DNA of 19,777 nt from assembly GCA_030627625.1 (NCBI GenBank), contig DAOURR010000048.1, positions 1 to 19,777 on the forward strand, given 5' to 3'. Each line of letters begins with the position of its first letter. Position 1 is the stretch's first letter. Source of the stretch: UBA3103 sp002365855. GTDB lineage: Bacteria; Bacillota; Desulfotomaculia; Desulfotomaculales; Pelotomaculaceae. The position numbers and the translations under genes were made by a program. Positions 8,889-16,498 of the stretch are shown here, piece by piece. A model generated the notes under the pieces. The model was not told the origin of the DNA and searched no databases. It saw only the letters and a program-made list of their open reading frames with translations.

Positions 8889-11011
8889 AGGCAACTGAGG
8901 CTAAATTCCTTGACTTTATCAGAAAATCACCCCAGTTTGTGATCCCGATCTATCAGCGCACTTATTCCTGGACCGAAAGGGAGTGCAGACAACTGTGGGA
9001 CGATATTGTTCGCTCCGGAGAAAACGAGAGCATATCGGCGCACTTCGTCGGATCTATAGTCTACATCGAAAAAGGGCTTTACCAAGTTACGAGTCAGTCA
9101 CCACTATTAGTGATCGACGGCCAGCAACGCTTAACAACTATCTCCTTATTACTTGCTGCCCTGGCAAAAAAACTGGACAGCCTGCCTGAAGGGAGCCGGG
9201 AACCGGCAGATGGTTTCTCCCCACGCAAGCTCAGGAATTACTACCTGATCAACCCGGAAGAGGAAGGCGAGCGCCATTATAAGCTGATTCTTTCACAGAC
9301 CGATCGTGATTCGCTCATTGCGGTGGTAGACAAAAAAGAATTGCCCCGACACTATTCCAGGAGAATTGCAGAAAATTATAAGCTCTTCGAAAGCTGGATT
9401 GCCTCATACAACGTCGAGTTGGAGTCATTGTGTAAAGGGATTGCCAAGCTGATTATAGTCGATATTGCGCTCAGCCGCGATCAGGATAACCCACAATTAA
9501 TCTTTGAAAGCATGAACTCAACCGGCAGGGAACTGACCCAGGCCGATTTAATTCGCAACTTTATCTTAATGAGCTTAGAGCCCGAACTGCAAACCAGGCT
9601 CTATAACGATTACTGGCGGCCAATGGAGCTTGATTTTGGGCAGGAAGCCTATAGCACTCACTTCGACCGCTTTATGCGCCACTACCTTACCGTTAAGACC
9701 GGTGAGATACCGAAAATTAACGAGGTCTACGAAGGGTTTAAAGCATACTCACGGACTTCGGATATTGCCAGGCAAGGCATGGAGGCACTGGTGGCCGATA
9801 TCCATCGTTATGCCCGTTACTACTGTGCAATGGCTTTGGGTGCCGAGGTTGATTCGGCCTTAAGTGAGGCCTTCCAGGATTTAAGAGATTTAAAGGTCGA
9901 CGTTACCTACCCGTTCCTGCTTGAGCTCTACCATGACTATAGGAGCGGATTATTGTCGAGAGACGAGTTAATCGAAGCTGTACGTTTAACCGAGGCCTAT
10001 GTTTTTCGGAGAGCAATTTGCTCTATTCCCACCAACTCGTTGAACAAGACCTTCGCCACCTTTAACAAAGGTCTCAAAAAAGATCGCTATCTTGAAAGCA
10101 TAAAAGCACACTACCTGATGCTGCCCTCATACAGGAGATTCCCGAATGACGAAGAGTTTAAACGGGAGCTTCAAACTCGCGATTTATATAATTTCCGCAA
10201 CCGCAGCTACTGGTTAAACAGGCTGGAAAACCATGAGCGCAAGGAAAAGGTGCGGATTAATGAATACACCATCGAACATATCCTACCGCAAAACGAGAAT
10301 CTATCCAGCGAGTGGCAAACATCATTGGGTGCTGACTGGGAACGGGTCAGAAAAACCCGGTTGAATACCTTGGGCAACCTCACTTTAACAGGTTACAACT
10401 CAGAATATAGTGATCGGCCGTTTGCTGTTAAGCGAGATATGCAAGGCGGATTCAGGGAAAGCCCTCTGAAACTAAATCAGGGCCTTGGTCAGTTGACGGA
10501 CTGGAATGAAGATTCCATCAAGGAAAGAGCCCAGCGTCTAAGCATAATGGCGGTCAAAGTCTGGCAGGCGCCACAGCTGGAACCTGACATACTGGCCCAG
10601 TACCGGCCAAAGGCAGAAGCGAGGTCCGGCTACACCATAGACGATCACCCCTATCTTTCAAAAAATAGCACAACATATGTGGACGCCGTCAGGCAGCTGT
10701 TTGAAGCCTTTCGCCGGGAAGTATTGGCGTTGGATCCTGTTGTTACAGAAGAATTTTTAAAGCTTTATGTGGCCTACAAGGCAGAGACTAATTTTGTGGA
10801 TGTAGTGCCTCAGTCCAAGCGGTTGCGCCTTTCTCTTAATATACCTTTTCCCGATATCAACGATCCGCGTGGAATGTGCAGAGATGTTAGAGGATTGGGA
10901 CGCTGGGGTAATGGTGATGTTGAAGTCGGCTTCTCTTCAATGGATGAATTGCCTTATATAATTAGCTTAGTGCGCCAGTCATTTGAACACCAAATGAGTA
11001 ACGGAGGTTAG
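8885..11011 (+). CDS. GmrSD-like type IV restriction protein (DUF262 + DUF1524 HNH + DUF5655)
   Basis: A 708-residue single-chain relative of GmrS/GmrD, which cut DNA carrying modified cytosines. The N-terminal DUF262 NTPase/ParB-like part shows IYQRTYSW at 22-29, HFVGSIV and the diagnostic DGQQRLTT at 78-85. A helical linker leads to the DUF1524 HNH-type nuclease: EHILPQ with H465, then LGNLTLT with N498 and N505 in YNSEYSD. A DUF5655 domain occupies about 597-704 (YVDAVRQLFEAF, then LNIPFPDI and VRGLGRWGNGD). All catalytic blocks are present and the frame is intact. The start overlaps an hsdS-like scrap by ATGA, and an hsdR-like relic starts 2 bases after the stop behind GGAGG. That is the hsdS-DUF262-hsdR order seen in some type I loci, so the protein may also have worked beside a type I complex. 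Confidence 0.92.
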   Translation: MKATEAKFLDFIRKSPQFVIPIYQRTYSWTERECRQLWDDIVRSGENESISAHFVGSIVYIEKGLYQVTSQSPLLVIDGQQRLTTISLLLAALAKKLDSLPEGSREPADGFSPRKLRNYYLINPEEEGERHYKLILSQTDRDSLIAVVDKKELPRHYSRRIAENYKLFESWIASYNVELESLCKGIAKLIIVDIALSRDQDNPQLIFESMNSTGRELTQADLIRNFILMSLEPELQTRLYNDYWRPMELDFGQEAYSTHFDRFMRHYLTVKTGEIPKINEVYEGFKAYSRTSDIARQGMEALVADIHRYARYYCAMALGAEVDSALSEAFQDLRDLKVDVTYPFLLELYHDYRSGLLSRDELIEAVRLTEAYVFRRAICSIPTNSLNKTFATFNKGLKKDRYLESIKAHYLMLPSYRRFPNDEEFKRELQTRDLYNFRNRSYWLNRLENHERKEKVRINEYTIEHILPQNENLSSEWQTSLGADWERVRKTRLNTLGNLTLTGYNSEYSDRPFAVKRDMQGGFRESPLKLNQGLGQLTDWNEDSIKERAQRLSIMAVKVWQAPQLEPDILAQYRPKAEARSGYTIDDHPYLSKNSTTYVDAVRQLFEAFRREVLALDPVVTEEFLKLYVAYKAETNFVDVVPQSKRLRLSLNIPFPDINDPRGMCRDVRGLGRWGNGDVEVGFSSMDELPYIISLVRQSFEHQMSNGG

Positions 11012-11013
11012 CC

Positions 11014-11215
11014 GTGACACCCAACGATTATACTGAAAATTCCCTGGTTAAGCAACCCTTCATAGCTCTGCTGGGGGAATTAGGCTGTGAAACCAAAATG
11101 CCTATAATGAATTTGACCATGGGCTAAGCCCCCTTGGGCGTGAGACTAAGGCTGAAGTGGTGCTTAGGTCCCGGCTTCAAGCTGCCCTTGAGAGGTTGAA
11201 CCCGGCAACTCCTTC
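11014..11215 (+). pseudogene. N-terminal relic of a second HsdR, frameshifted and truncated
   Basis: A GTG at 11014 with GGAGG upstream opens a frame reading NDYTENSLVKQPFIALL-ELG-ET, the classic HsdR start (YTE--LVEQPAI-L--ELGWET). It is lost after the AAAA run at 11095-11098. One frame over, the match resumes as AYNEFDHGLSPLGRETKAEVV and then RLQAALERLNP, which is also typical HsdR. Adding one A to the run joins the two parts. After the LNPATPS point, near 11215, similarity stops. The remaining 900 or so residues, including nuclease and motor, are absent, so this copy cannot work even if the frameshift is a sequencing error. It is unrelated in sequence to the N-terminus of the intact hsdR at 389, so it belonged to another type I system. 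Confidence 0.85.
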
Positions 11216-11385
11216 CAGAAGATTCCTACTCCTGTCGAAGAAATAATCCTGCAGATAATACATGAAATCGGCTACGGTGAGGTTATAGTCAAGGTACAGA
11301 CCGGTCCTGGTAACGGAAAGCAAGACAATGAAGGGATTAAAAAGCAGAAAACCTTTGGGACGGGTGCTAGGAAAGGCGTTAAATG
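11213..11385 (+). other. Short open frame with weak DUF2292 (YezD)-like sequence
   Basis: Directly after the HsdR relic, another frame reads KIPTPVEEIILQIIHEIGYGEVIVKVQTG. This resembles the small YezD/DUF2292 family (EEI-ALK-I-YG-V-I-V-DG) and then becomes unconserved. No start codon with a ribosome binding site is visible. A second tiny frame, 11328 to 11408, starts with ATG and encodes 26 basic residues ending in LNELGIIWG. Neither can be called a gene with confidence. They are most likely scraps at a deletion or insertion junction between the defence island and the tRNA-linked element. Confidence 0.25.
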
Positions 11386-11389
11386 AATT

Positions 11390-11426
11390 GGGGATAATCT
11401 GGGGATAATCAACACAAATTATCCCC
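11390..11426. repeat. Direct repeat of GGGGATAATC plus matching inverted copy
   Basis: GGGGATAATC occurs at 11390-11399 and again at 11401-11410, one base apart. The inverse ATTATCCCC follows at 11418-11426, so the second copy can form a hairpin with a 9-base stem and an 8-base loop. It has no U-tract typical of a terminator on the + strand, but A residues follow it and would read as T on the - strand. Its place 100 bases ahead of a tRNA-derived att-like sequence fits recombinase arm sites or a junction relic. Confidence 0.5.
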
Positions 11427-11524
11427 AAAAAGTAACCGATGATAACCAACGGTTAAAATGAATAATCCAATAGTACCGGGCTTTTCCGAACTTCGCCGAA
11501 CCGTACAAAAGGCACTGTACCGCA

Positions 11525-11569
11525 CTTCTAATCCGTAGGCCGGGGGTTCGAATCCCTCCTGGGACGCCA
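11525..11569 (+). other. 3' half of a tRNA-Arg(TCT), probable integration (att) site
   Basis: The sequence contains an anticodon loop CTTCTAA (anticodon TCT at 11527-11529). It also has a T arm with GGGGG pairing with CCCTC around the loop TTCGAAT, an acceptor 3' strand CTGGGAC, a discriminator G and an encoded CCA at 11567-11569. The matching 5' acceptor strand GTCCCAG is not found in the preceding 90 bases, no D arm can be drawn, and the anticodon stem has only 3 of 5 pairs. It is therefore not a working tRNA. Tyrosine recombinases of islands and phages often use the anticodon-to-3'-end segment of tRNA genes as the crossover site, and a recombinase gene lies 140 bases downstream. The intact copy should lie elsewhere, most likely to the left beyond the window. 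Confidence 0.75.
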
Positions 11570-11709
11570 TAAGGAATGACGCGGGTTTCAGGGATCGGAT
11601 TGGTCGCAAAAATGCGGGTAGTCCGTTGTACCTGAAATATACCGCAACGGATTCCTCCTTTTACTACTCTGTCAGGAAAAATCTGAGTAGCGAAGGAGGA
11701 TTTTTATTT

Positions 11710-12541
11710 ATGGCGAAAGGGAAAGTCCTGGCAATCAGAAAAAGAGGAATGTTTACCGGAGAAGAAGCGTTGCAGGGGTTCATCTTTTGGAAGCAAGCTC
11801 AGAATGTGAGCGAGCGGACACTTAAAGACTACCGCTCTCATGTAGGCCAGTTTTTTAAGCGTTTCCCAGAGGCTTTTGAGAGTAAGGATTTAAAACTTTC
11901 TATTATGGAGTATATGGCTCAGAAGGTAAAGCCCGCTACGTTTAATTTGCGTCTAGTTTATCTGAGGGCATTTTTCGACTGGTGTATTCAGGAGGGGTTT
12001 TTAACCGAGAACCCTCTAGCCGGTATTAAGCGAAGAAAAACGGAAGACCGCATAGTAAATATCGAAGCGAATACCTTAACTCGTCTTCTATCCATACCGA
12101 ACAGGGGAACATTCGCCGGACTTCGGATTATTCTTTATTGTTGCTTACATTGGATACCGGGATTCGTCCGAAAGAAGCCTTCTCGTTACTTGTGGACGAT
12201 ATTAATTTCCCTTCCCTGGAGGTTCACATTCGATCTGAGATTGCCAAGACCAGAACAAGCAGGACTCTACCAATATCACCCGTAACCGCGATCGCTATCA
12301 GGGCATTAATTCAAGCCAGACATGCCAAATGGAAAAAAGTCACCCCTGTCTTTTGTACATCGGAAGGTACAGAAATGAATTCCTTTTCCTGGGGCAACAG
12401 ACTTGAAGGGTATAGTAAAAAGCTAGGGGTATGGATTCGTCCCTACGACTTACGCCACGCCTTTGCCCTGCAATTTCTACGTAACGGAGGCCACGCCCTG
12501 GCATTACAGCGAACTTTAGGTCATACCGATCTGACCAAGAG
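11710..12541 (+). pseudogene. Tyrosine recombinase/integrase, frameshifted and truncated before the catalytic Tyr
   Basis: The N-terminal part (from ATG 11710, with AAGGAGG 11 bases upstream) has a SAM-like core-binding domain: ERTLKDYRSHVGQFF, then NLRLVYLRAFFDWC and NPLAGIKRRK. The catalytic domain continues in another frame from about 12126. It shows DTGIRPKEA with the first catalytic Arg, then YDLRHAFA (box II, with Tyr in place of the first His) and LGHTDLTKR. Adding one G at 12125-12126 rejoins the halves as LRDYSLLLLTLDTG. Similarity ends at about 12541, where a Y-x-H segment with the nucleophilic tyrosine should follow. Without that tyrosine the protein cannot recombine DNA. The gene directly follows the tRNA-Arg fragment, as expected for an island or prophage integrase. 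Confidence 0.9.
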
Positions 12542-12542
12542 A

Positions 12543-12915
12543 ACAAGTTCTCCAGGAACGGGAAGGGGTTCATGGTCAAGATATCATCGGAGTTATCTTG
12601 TAACAGAGTATTAATTTCCCCTTTTGCAGATTCAATCTGAGTTTTTAGCTGGCCATTTTCCTTTAATAGCTGTATCAAAGCCCCTTTATAGTCTAACGGA
12701 AGACCGTAAGCCCCTATCGTTTCCATTAAAGATTCGTTAACTAACCGGGGAGCTTTCTCCTTGGCGAAATTATCCAGTTTAACGAGGTAAGTCCTGAGAG
12801 CCTTCGCAACTTCGCTATCCCTGAGAACCATCCCGATCCTGAGTAAAGCCTGACGGGTGAGAACGGTCGTTGATCTTGCCTTGGGCGAAAGACAAAGGGA
12901 ATTTGTGTTCTTCAC
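12543..12915 (-). pseudogene. Phage antirepressor/Rha-like fragment, both ends truncated
   Basis: On the - strand the frame reads LTRQALLRIGMVLRDSEVAKALRTYL, a pattern common in phage regulatory and antirepressor proteins (often ending ESEVAK-VR-YL). It continues with a coiled-coil-like stretch (LIQLLKENGQLKTQIESAKGEIN). The frame is open upstream of the GTG at 12915 as far as a stop at 12961-12963, without a convincing start, so the N-terminal DNA-binding domain is missing. On the other side it runs into the antisense of the integrase at about 12555. The exact family (Rha, ORF6N or KilA-N associated) cannot be fixed from what remains. Confidence 0.5.
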
Positions 12916-13001
12916 TTTGAAGGTCGCAAAATAAAAAAGACCTATTGCGTCTATTCGAATTCATCTTAATAGAAATCTGGTTATTTATTATTTGGGGATT
13001 A

Positions 13002-13484
13002 TTACTTATTTACGAGATCGTTTATTTTAAAAACACCAACACCCAACGCTTGATTATCCCATAAAACCTTTTTAACCATTTCATATTGGTTCTCTTCGCA
13101 TTTAACTAAAAGGACAACTTCAGAAGACTTATCCTTTGTCCTTTTTTTATCTTTATAACTACGTATTCTGCCGATTGAGAAATCCAGTATAAAGCCTAAG
13201 ACAGCCCCAAAAAAGAGACCGATTAACGCCCATATTATAGGCCCCAATTTTAATATAAAACCATATATTGCCCCCAAGACCATAAAAATTGTTCCGAGAG
13301 CCGTGGCTCCATCAAACAAACTTATACCGTCAGATCGGTGTATAGTATCCATTAATCTTCTTTCCTCTATTCTTCTGTCCAAGGGGATTCCTCCGATATT
13401 TTTTCTTGGGATTCCTCTCTTCTCCAAATCTGTAATAGCCAACTCTAGGTAAAATGAATAATCAAATGTAGCTGTTACGAACAT
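13002..13484 (-). CDS. Small membrane protein with glycine-rich hairpin, family not recognised
   Basis: A 160-residue protein. About 50 soluble residues come first, then two adjacent hydrophobic segments (roughly 58-80 and 84-103) rich in Gly (GTIFMVLGAIYGF, then ALIGLFFGAVLGFILDF). A basic, lysine-rich linker and a C-terminal soluble segment (EVVLLVKCEENQYEMVKKVL) follow. N- and C-terminal segments look like two strands of one alpha/beta domain split by the membrane hairpin, as in some stress-associated proteins with a Gly-zipper. That is an inference from pattern only. The start ATG overlaps the stop of the upstream gene by 10 bases, so it is the last gene of a translationally coupled three-gene operon. 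No function is assigned. Confidence 0.75.
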   Translation of the reverse strand: MFVTATFDYSFYLELAITDLEKRGIPRKNIGGIPLDRRIEERRLMDTIHRSDGISLFDGATALGTIFMVLGAIYGFILKLGPIIWALIGLFFGAVLGFILDFSIGRIRSYKDKKRTKDKSSEVVLLVKCEENQYEMVKKVLWDNQALGVGVFKINDLVNK

Positions 13485-13864
13485 TTCACAAACTCACACT
13501 CCAATGCTTTATATATATCTTGATCCTGGTAGTTATCTCTTATAAAGCGGGATTGTTCCATACTGAAAAGCCGGTTATACTCAACGGTATTAACGTAAGA
13601 GTCGTAAATAGCAAAACCCAATAGTGACGGTAAAAAAAGAAACCATTGAGGGTCAATAGCAACTGTGGCCTGCTCAAATGCTCCCACCGCTGTATAGTGT
13701 ATGGCAGGAAGTAAATGGGAAAAATAGATAACCAGTATGAATTTCACTAGCAAAAAAAAGCTTGTGGGTATTCTGTGAGTATATAAATGGCCTGTCCCTG
13801 GAGCAAGTGATGAAAATATAGCTGCTACCCAAGGGCTTCTCTTGTCCAGGTAACAAATATCCAT
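13475..13864 (-). CDS. Small multi-pass membrane protein, paralogue of the upstream gene
   Basis: A 129-residue protein with about three hydrophobic segments. It aligns along most of its length with the product of the gene just upstream. Both have PWV-A--S---PG-GH near the N-terminus, then FLL and an AI-Y---G-FEQA block, then I---WFL, followed by a final membrane segment with Y---V--N-L. Its start lies 40 bases inside the upstream gene and its stop overlaps the next gene's ATG by 10 bases. No ribosome binding site is obvious, so translation is probably by coupling. The conserved PG-GH and FEQA motifs suggest a real family, but I do not recognise a named one. Confidence 0.75.
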   Translation of the reverse strand: MDICYLDKRSPWVAAIFSSLAPGTGHLYTHRIPTSFFLLVKFILVIYFSHLLPAIHYTAVGAFEQATVAIDPQWFLFLPSLLGFAIYDSYVNTVEYNRLFSMEQSRFIRDNYQDQDIYKALECEFVKCS

Positions 13865-14277
13865 CGAACTGACTTTAACTGGACATATAATGAATCTTCC
13901 CTGTCAGCCAAAATTGATAGTTTGTTTATATCGACCGTCAAATTGTAAGCTGTCCAAATAGAAATAATATACACGGCTACGTAAAGAAGGAACCAATCTA
14001 AATTTATATTTTCCTTTGCCTGTTCGAATCTTCCTGTCAGTGAATACATTATTGCGACATTTAGATTAGCTTTTATGTTTATGAATAACTCCCAGAAATT
14101 TAATAAAAACCCCTTAATGTAACTGCCCATGATTATGTGTCCGTATCCCGGAAAAGCGGCAGACCACCAGGCAGTTACCCAGGGGTTTCTCATATGGAAA
14201 AAGTTTATAGTTAAAGTATCGACATAGCCTTTGGGTCGGCGTTGATTTCTGTATGATACAGGCTGTTTCTTCTCCAT
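13825..14277 (-). CDS. Small multi-pass membrane protein, first gene of a three-gene operon
   Basis: A 150-residue protein with a basic N-terminal tail (KKQPVSYRNQRRPKG) and about three hydrophobic segments. It shares PWV-A-WSA-FPGYGH, GFLLNFWE, AIMYSLTGRFEQA and a DWFLLYVAVYII segment with the next gene, which marks a tandem duplication. The ATG at 14277 is preferred over the GTG at 14283 because GAGGT lies 6 bases before it and the GTG overlaps that site. The motif PG-GH at the start of the first membrane segment is reminiscent of small proteins with a conserved His in the membrane, but no function can be named. Confidence 0.75.
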   Translation of the reverse strand: MEKKQPVSYRNQRRPKGYVDTLTINFFHMRNPWVTAWWSAAFPGYGHIIMGSYIKGFLLNFWELFINIKANLNVAIMYSLTGRFEQAKENINLDWFLLYVAVYIISIWTAYNLTVDINKLSILADREDSLYVQLKSVRWIFVTWTREALG

Positions 14278-14396
14278 ATTCACACCTCTATTAGGGAAAT
14301 ATTATCCTTATCTTTTCCAACCTGGGAAAAATTATTTTGTATTGCTAAGCTACGAACCATGTTTATGGATATGGATTAGCTACTGCTAGCTTATGA

Positions 14397-14612
14397 AGTT
14401 TCAAATTTCCTCAAAATAAAAATACGCTGGTTAGAGTCTATGTAAAAATCCGTTCGTCCTTTTCCGGCCCTCTAAATCTGACAAAGAAGGACCGTGTGTA
14501 TTTACCCACGATAAACCTCGTGGGACTGTACGAAGGGCCGCATAGTTCCATATTGCCGACCCAGGAGGAATTTAATGTAGCTTTTCACCAGGGTGAAGTC
14601 CCGGCTGCCTAA
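14397..14612 (+). other. Unassigned open frame inside the 500-base gap between two minus-strand genes
   Basis: The 14284-14786 gap holds no gene I can name. One + strand frame of 71 codons is open from a TGA at 14394-14396 to the TAA at 14610-14612. It reads in part TLVRVYVKIR, then LTKKDRVYLPTINLVGLYEGPHSS and a final QEEFNVAFHQGEVPAA. It has a protein-like composition but no ATG, GTG or TTG start with a ribosome binding site. A further frame after it has no recognisable family. It may be a decayed gene fragment. The rest of the gap shows only AT-rich sequence upstream of the membrane protein operon. Confidence 0.25.
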
Positions 14613-14786
14613 ATTAAAGCCCCAATGCCTTTTTTGGCCTTGGGACAAAATACTTGTTTAGCTGATGAAGCTGCAGTTATCCAGGCCGGTTCAGGTGATT
14701 CCCGGGGTATAGAAGCCATTTCGTGAGTGGCGCCTGCCTGTTGGTGAGTGTTAATAAAGTAGAGGATGAAAGCTCAATGCTAGATT

Positions 14787-15560
14787 TTATTGCCGTATTT
14801 CCACTTTTGTGCCTAATTTAACAAGCGAGTGCAGCTCTCTGATATCGTCATTGGCCATCCGGATACATCCACCTGACGCATGTTTTCCTATCGAATGGGG
14901 TTCATTTGTTCCGTGAATCCCATATTTCGTACCCCTGGGGGCCCTGTCATCTGTTTCGGCCCTATTGTCTTTTTCGTAGGGGACGCCAAGACCCAACCAC
15001 CCTGTACCCAGCTTTTCATCTAAATCTTCATCGTCAAGCTTGTTTTTTATGATAAAAACGCCCTCAGGTGTGAAAGAAGGGTCTTTTCCGGTAGCAATTG
15101 GATAGTTTTTGTACAGTTCTCCTTTTTTGAATAAATAAAGCGTGTTTATATCTTTATCAACTATTATTTTATCATCATATGTTCCAGGGGCTGGAAACGA
15201 TGCCAGGAGTTCTATTTCAGGGGATGTTCTTATAATATGATTTTTACTGGTAGCTTTAACTATAATCCCTTCAGTAATTGGCACGCCGTGCAAAGGAGGT
15301 TCCAATGCCGGCTTATTTTCTAACTTTATTACTTTTTCAATTTGACTGTTATCAGGGGTGGTAATTTCCACAAAACTATCCATATTGCCTTTCTTGTGAA
15401 CAATAAACCGGTTCTGTTCATGGAAAATTACATATTCATTATCCTCAAAGACTGGTTTATTGAAAATATTTTTACCATGAGGAACTATTGAAGGAGAGAA
15501 TATTAATATTATCGCAGTTGCCGCAATAGCAGCAAACAACACAATACTTTTCATCTTCAT
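14787..15560 (-). CDS. Membrane-anchored L,D-transpeptidase (YkuD domain)
   Basis: A 257-residue exported enzyme that makes 3-3 cross-links in peptidoglycan or trims its stem peptides. An N-terminal hydrophobic segment (about 5-25) serves as signal anchor. After a roughly 100-residue linker domain, the YkuD fold begins near IIVDKDINTLYLFKKGELY and YPIATGK. The active site is plain: HGTNEPHSIGKHASGGCIRM, with H216, H227 and the nucleophile C232 in S-G-G-C. It sits with other cell-wall genes but is transcribed alone. No strong ribosome binding site precedes the start, and an ATG two codons in is an alternative. Small L,D-transpeptidases are common in spore-formers. A spore-cortex role is possible but not shown. 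Confidence 0.93.
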   Translation of the reverse strand: MKMKSIVLFAAIAATAIILIFSPSIVPHGKNIFNKPVFEDNEYVIFHEQNRFIVHKKGNMDSFVEITTPDNSQIEKVIKLENKPALEPPLHGVPITEGIIVKATSKNHIIRTSPEIELLASFPAPGTYDDKIIVDKDINTLYLFKKGELYKNYPIATGKDPSFTPEGVFIIKNKLDDEDLDEKLGTGWLGLGVPYEKDNRAETDDRAPRGTKYGIHGTNEPHSIGKHASGGCIRMANDDIRELHSLVKLGTKVEIRQ

Positions 15561-15814
15561 ATGCTTAGTATTTCCGTCATCAGGAGGTTATCATGAGATT
15601 TTAAGTGGATAGTTTGCCAGTAAATAGCATTAAACCTTGAACTGGTCCAGAACAAGGTCTTGTTGACAAGATGTCCAGCAGACGTTGATATTGACACCCA
15701 GGGAGAAGGTGCTGCCGGAAGTCTATGTGGACATATAAAGTAAACTTGTTAGAGTGGCATCTCCTTTGCAGGAATTTAACGCGCGGCATAGAATTACTAA
15801 TTTCGGGTGATAAA

Positions 15815-16009
15815 ATGAACAGTAATAATAAATATGAATCCAAGTTGATCCGTGCGGCCTTGCTGGGGATCCTTTTTGCCATAATAGTATTTACCATCCC
15901 CTGGATACCCTGGATACCGCTAAAGGTCAAATACTGGCTGGCGTTGCCGCTCAATGCGCTGCTTTTGTACTATGCATTTAGAATTGCGTTCACAAAACGA
16001 ACCTCTTGA
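15815..16009 (+). CDS. Small two-helix membrane protein of unknown function
   Basis: A 64-residue protein with a short polar N-terminus (NSNNKYESK) and two hydrophobic helices. The first (LIRAALLGILFAIIVF) is followed by an unusual repeated IPWIPWIPL, where TGGATACCC is duplicated in the DNA. The second is YWLALPLNALLLYYAF, and the C-terminus is basic. The ATG at 15815 has GGGTGAT upstream. A longer frame from 15725 has no ribosome binding site and non-conserved-looking sequence, so the short form is preferred. A strong terminator begins 30 bases after the stop, which supports it as a real single-gene unit. Confidence 0.6.
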   Translation: MNSNNKYESKLIRAALLGILFAIIVFTIPWIPWIPLKVKYWLALPLNALLLYYAFRIAFTKRTS

Positions 16010-16039
16010 TGAAAGAGAGAAACGGGCTTTTAGAAGCTG

Positions 16040-16072
16040 AAAAGCCTTCCGGTTTGACCGGAAGGCTTTTTT
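16040..16072 (+). terminator. Rho-independent terminator, probably bidirectional
   Basis: A perfect 14-base stem (AAAAGCCTTCCGGT with its complement ACCGGAAGGCTTTT) encloses a 3-base loop and ends in a T run. It lies between the small membrane protein gene on the + strand and the end of the - strand gene at 16101. It can therefore stop transcription from both sides. Confidence 0.9.
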
Positions 16073-16100
16073 CAATAATCTGCATACACAAAAACTATTA

Positions 16101-16484
16101 CTATTTAATGCGCTTGATTACATCCCGGGGATTCAACGGCCTTTCGGGCCCTTCGTCGCATACAGCAATTACTGCTAAAGTCAGCGCTACTGCCTCTCTG
16201 AACGCCTCCCCGGCCATGCTGGCAACCAGCGCGGGGGTTAACTGCTCCTGGTCCAATCCCATTTCAACGAGTGTTTTGTAGTGGCTGTGAGCAGCTTGTG
16301 TGAGTCTTTCTAACCGTCCAGGATATACAGACTCTTCCAGGCTGCAGATAAGCTCTTTATAGTTATCCATCGATATTTTGATGGTCGACACCTTCCCCCT
16401 GACAATGGTGACCCTTGATGGCAGAGTTTTCCACCTATTCCTACTAAAATACTTTTTTAAGTTAAGTTTTTCCCATGGAGGCAT
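16101..16484 (-). CDS. Helical protein of unknown family
   Basis: A soluble protein of up to 127 residues, mostly predicted helical. The best-formed part starts at an internal ATG (MDNYKELICSLEESVYPGRL) and continues through QEQLTPALVASMAGEAFREAVALTLAVIAVC to a basic end, LNPRDVIKRIK. The AGEAFREAVALTLAV stretch is hydrophobic enough for a buried helix but carries charged residues, so it is not clearly membrane-spanning. The true start is uncertain. An ATG at 16484 lacks a ribosome binding site, and a purine-rich GGGGGAAGG lies about 20 bases before the internal ATG. The gene follows the 16723-16499 gene by a few bases and is presumably in the same operon. No family is recognised. Confidence 0.6.
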   Translation of the reverse strand: MPPWEKLNLKKYFSRNRWKTLPSRVTIVRGKVSTIKISMDNYKELICSLEESVYPGRLERLTQAAHSHYKTLVEMGLDQEQLTPALVASMAGEAFREAVALTLAVIAVCDEGPERPLNPRDVIKRIK

Positions 16485-16498
16485 GGTATTGAGCAAAT

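Noticed and set aside
11525..11569. Intact tRNA-Arg gene
   Set aside because: No D arm or 5' acceptor strand complementary to CTGGGAC lies upstream, and the anticodon stem pairs in only 3 of 5 positions.
11409..11609. 66-codon minus-strand ORF containing GFEPPAYGLEVR
   Set aside because: It is the antisense translation of the tRNA-Arg fragment, a well-known spurious protein type.
12138..12614. Separate recombinase gene starting at 12138
   Set aside because: It begins in the middle of the catalytic domain and joins the upstream frame after a one-base correction, so it is the second half of one broken gene.
15561..15814. Ribosome binding site AGGAGG followed by ATG at 15592 and minus-strand frames nearby
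   Set aside because: The frame is only three codons long, and the minus-strand frame 15954-15601 crosses the small membrane protein gene with no family-like sequence.
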